Source: Hepsetus odoe (Eukaryota > Chordata > Actinopteri > Characiformes > Hepsetidae). Taken from it: a stretch of 64,000 bases of DNA. Made by a program: the position numbers and the translations under genes. The notes below the pieces were generated by a model that was given only the letters and a program-made list of their open reading frames with translations, did no database searches and was not told the origin of the DNA. Location of the stretch: assembly GCA_017165825.1 (NCBI GenBank), contig CM029374.1, forward strand, positions 11,161,589 to 11,225,588. Direction: 5' to 3'. Of the stretch, positions 60,826 through 64,000 are shown in pieces. Numbering within the stretch: position 1 is the first letter of the stretch; each line of letters opens with the position of its first letter.

Positions 60826-62236
60826 CATGTTACATAAGTGTTACACAGGGAATAAAACATGAACATCCACAAGGCTTTTGGAGGCTACAATTGAAGATTA
60901 GCAAATCACAAAAAGTGGTCCAAATCTGTTGAGACATTCACTGGACAACCACGCTGCCTGCACAAATCTGCAATGAAAAAGGACTTCAACGGAACCCTGG
61001 TCTTGGCACACATGCAGAGTTCATATCGATGTGTTCTTTTAAGGACATACATGAGTCAAATCTTAACTTCCTTCAGATCATTCAATCTTTTAAGTGCCAA
61101 TCTGCTGTTTTCGCATTCTTCCCAATTTTTTCTTTCAGTGAAGTGTACCAGAGCCACAGTGGCCTGCATGTTTTGAATTCAAGCAGTTATCAAAGCAAAG
61201 GGGACGACCCCCCCTCCAAAAAAACAAAAAAAAAAAAAAAAAAAAAAACCCAAACTGAAATGTCACTGGATCTGGCCATGTTCAGTAGTGGAAAGCAGCA
61301 GAGATACTAATAACATGCTCACAACCATTAAATAAGCAAGTTGAAACTACAAAACATGGTTCTATCCAAGTTTTTGTGTGCGGTCTTAAGCCCTGCTGAA
61401 CACGTCTAAGTACTGAGAGTGGGACTAGCCAGTTTTAGGAAAAAAATGAGTTAGGAATTCCAATGATATAGCATCACTACAAGTAACTGTTAAATAGATC
61501 CTCAATATTCTACTTTAAGAAAGTATGAAACCTTAGTTCAATTCACAACAACAACATTAGTGCTTTTTGATTCCTCTTCAGAAGTGAAAGTGACCACACC
61601 AGTGTTAACAGCATGATGAAAGTGACTGTGAGTAATTATTTTACCAAACACACTGAGCAAACATTGTGATGGCATCCACAAACTACGCACATTGATCTCA
61701 TAATGCAAAATCTTTAAACTACGGTTTCCTTTACGTGGCAGTCTTGAAAATTCGCCTTGTATTAGAAGTGAAAAAGTTGCCACTGATTGCTGTGACATGA
61801 CCAAGACATGGGAGTTTTGATGTGAAATGGACAAGGTTGAGAGGAAATATGAGAACAGCATGAGAGAGTGATGTAGCTTAAATATCCCTGCAAGAATTTC
61901 TAAACAGACCACCTAGAAAAGTCTGAGGAAAAAAAGCATGTCTTATTTTCTTTAAGTACTTTTTTTTTCTCCTCAAATTGTATAAAACAATCATACTTCT
62001 ACAGCAGAGACGGCACACAACAAAAGGCCAGGACAACCACGAACCAAGAATGGAAGGTCTCTTGCCTTAAACAATATCTTTCCTCATCCAAAAGCTGCAC
62101 TTTGAAAAGACTAAATGATTGGATTGTTTTCATAAACAGCTCTTGAATGATGGTTTATCTTTATCTAGGAGAATCAAGGTAGAGTTATAAAGAATGGAGA
62201 TGCGTAAAAAGGGTATGTTCTTTCCTCCTCAAAACC

Positions 62237-63992
62237 TTAGTTTTCTCCTCCATCGCCTCCTTCTCCTTCTTCTGCTGTGTTGTCAGATGTCCATAACTAG
62301 AGTAAGAAAGAGGGAGCAAATCAACAGGTCTTTCAGAATTTAAGACCTCATGTTGTACACTGTATTGTTGAATCTGTATGCATTGTTGTTTTTGGTGCTG
62401 AAGAGAAAATGCACAGTTCAGTTTTAACTGGGAAGCATTTCCCTCTGCAAAATCGTGAGTATCCATATATTTAGGGACAAGGCAGCATTCTTCAAGTATC
62501 AGAAGTTAAAATACTAATAGTTAACATCTAAGAACACTGCCCAACTGCATGTTTCATGACAAAGAAATCATAAAAGTAACCTATCCTGATATAATTCATG
62601 CATTTAATCTTGTAAAATATAGGGATGTTATATTTGTTTCATGTTGCCAAACTCTTCTTTAAGGTAAACGCATATGAAAATGTTTGCCAAATCAAACTCT
62701 CAAGAACGATCCACTGCCCTGGTTCAGATACCACCAGCCAACATTAAAAGTATAGCATGATGTTTTAATGTGGTCTTAAGTCATATGGCCATTTGTTTTC
62801 AGGACATTCGTCTGAGTCAGTCAATATATCTTAAATGGAAACAGTGTTCCTCTTTGCAGTTAAAATCCCTTTTCAGCTGGCTAATTTTGACTACATATTC
62901 ACACCATAATATGCAGAAAAATGTTACTCACTGTAAGGTTGTCTCTTAGCAGCTGCATGATAAGGGTGCTGTCTTTGTAAGACTCTTCATTCAGTGTATC
63001 AAGCTCTGCTATGGCTTCATCAAATGCCTGTGCAAAAAAAAAAAAAAAAAAAAAAAAAAAACCCACCACACTGTTAAGAAACAAGAGAGACATGACCGAG
63101 ATCTCTTTGCTTGAGAGCAGTCTACCTGTTTGGCAAGGGAGCAAGCCTTCTCTGGGGAATTCAGGATCTCATAGAAGAAGACCGAGAAGTTCAGGGCCAA
63201 GCCTAGGCGAATAGGGTGCGTTGGCTGCATTTCAGTCTTGCTGATATCGAAAGCCTTTTGGTATGCATCTTGAGAGTTACTTATGGTAGCTGGGAAGCAA
63301 AAGAGTAAAGTCAGTTATAGTGGACCGATTACATGCATTGACTAATAGAATGTTTTCTATTAAAAACAGAAGGGAGGAGGGGGGGACCAAAAAAAACACA
63401 CACAAACACCCCCCACACACTAATCCCCACAAATACCCCCAACTCAGATTTTCTTGTGGGTGCACTGCCTGGAAGGCTGAGTCATAACCAGACAAAAAGT
63501 CTGAAGGCAGTCGCCCAAGATAAAAGTTAGCAGTGACTCCTTTTCTTTTTCTGAAATGAGGCACAATGTCTCATTTGTAGGTATTGGCAGAGAAACCTAG
63601 CATTAGAATGTTCAAGGTTTCAATAAACTATTCAAAAAAGTGACTAAGATTGCACATTTAAAGGCAAAATTACAAGCTGCAATCTAAATGTTCAGAGTTT
63701 TAGGTACAAGCAGCATTAAGGTCCCTTAAAAAGAAACAATTGTGTAATCAAAGTCTAAGAAAACATTACGGATCCTGCACCTTACCTTCATTGCAGTAGG
63801 TCTATGGTCTAGTCACACCACTAAGAAAATATTTTTTAAAAAAGGGTGTTTTTTTTTGTTTTTTTTACCTCCCTTGTCGTTTTCAGAAGCAACTTCAGCA
63901 AGGTATCTATAGTAGTCTCCCTTCATCTTGAGGTAGAAGACCTTGCTTTCAGGATTTGTGGAATTCTCAATTAAATATTTGCTCAGCAGCTC
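62237..63992 (-). CDS. 14-3-3 protein, last four coding exons (beta/zeta/theta group)
   Basis: Exons in transcript order: 63992-63869 (124 bp), 63289-63126 (164 bp), 63027-62932 (96 bp) and 62296-62237 (19 codons plus stop). These are the conserved 14-3-3 exon sizes. They cover roughly residues 117-245, helices 5 to 9. Visible signatures: ESKVFYLKMKGDYYRYLAEV, MQPTHPIRLGLALNFSV, EILNSPEKACSLAK, AELDTLNEESYKDSTLIMQL and LLRDNLTLWTSD. 14-3-3 dimers bind phosphoserine/threonine peptides in the cytoplasm; the dimer interface and part of the groove are encoded beyond the window's right edge. The groove residues of LNFSV and LLRDNLTLW are intact. TNPESKVFY, AFDISK and LWTSD favour theta (ywhaq); NSPEKA and LNEESYK favour beta/zeta, so no symbol is given. 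The acidic glycine-rich tail (EEGEGGDGGEN) is unusual. Confidence 0.96.
63034..63061. repeat. Poly(A) run upstream of a 14-3-3 acceptor
   Basis: About 27 A on the plus strand, i.e. a poly(T) tract in the transcript sense that serves as the polypyrimidine tract of the 63,027 acceptor. Confidence 0.9.
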
Positions 63993-64000
63993 CTGCAGAA

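Noticed and set aside
1..64000. CRISPR arrays, bacterial operons, riboswitches, rRNA and true tRNA genes
   Set aside because: None seen. The tRNA-like boxes all belong to SINE heads; the genome is eukaryotic.

Overview
The window is nuclear DNA from a vertebrate, almost certainly a ray-finned (teleost) fish. The genes are split by GT-AG introns, and the proteins are vertebrate RapGAP, RasGRP, GCFC and 14-3-3 family members. The spaces between exons are packed with fish-type repeats: Tc1-like transposons, V-SINE and tRNA-derived SINEs, L2- and RTE-like LINEs, and short Ty3/gypsy-like LTRs. The repeat set hints at an otophysan fish (catfish or characin), but this is only an impression.

Four host genes were assembled by hand; every exon junction keeps the reading frame. 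(1) 2,842-7,737 (+): the last seven coding exons of a SIPA1L-family Rap GTPase-activating protein, whose 5' part lies outside the window. (2) 30,653-47,212 (+): a RasGRP Ras exchange factor in 16 coding exons, about 717 residues, with REM, CDC25, EF-hand, C1 and C-terminal coiled-coil regions; its second intron is a minor-spliceosome AT-AC intron. Diagnostic residues favour RASGRP4 over RASGRP1. (3) 49,130-59,349 (-): gcfc2, complete in 18 coding exons, about 818 residues, a GCFC-family splicing and lariat-handling factor. (4) 62,237-63,992 (-): the last four coding exons of a 14-3-3 gene of the beta/zeta/theta group; its N-terminal exons lie past the right edge.

Layout: 1-9,800 is the SIPA1L 3' region. 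9,800-30,580 is a gene-free, repeat-rich interval holding a LINE, nested Tc1 elements, an LTR with a decayed IQ-motif sequence, an RTE-like LINE and many SINEs. 30,580-47,560 is the RasGRP gene. 47,560-49,110 is a short tail-to-tail spacer with an old LINE remnant. 49,112-59,349 is gcfc2. 59,350-60,800 is the gcfc2 upstream region, with a CTCF-like site. 60,800-64,000 is the 14-3-3 3' end.

The genes do not form an operon-like unit. SIPA1L (Rap off-switch) and RasGRP (Ras/Rap on-switch) act on the same class of small GTPases, and their linkage recurs in vertebrate genomes (SIPA1/RASGRP2, SIPA1L3/RASGRP4), so it looks like an old paralogon. The most unusual sequence is 18,500-21,180: a GC-rich tandem repeat, then about seven decayed IQ motifs, then a polypurine tract and a 393-bp LTR. 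It could be a decayed IQ-repeat gene or a host sequence carried by an LTR element.
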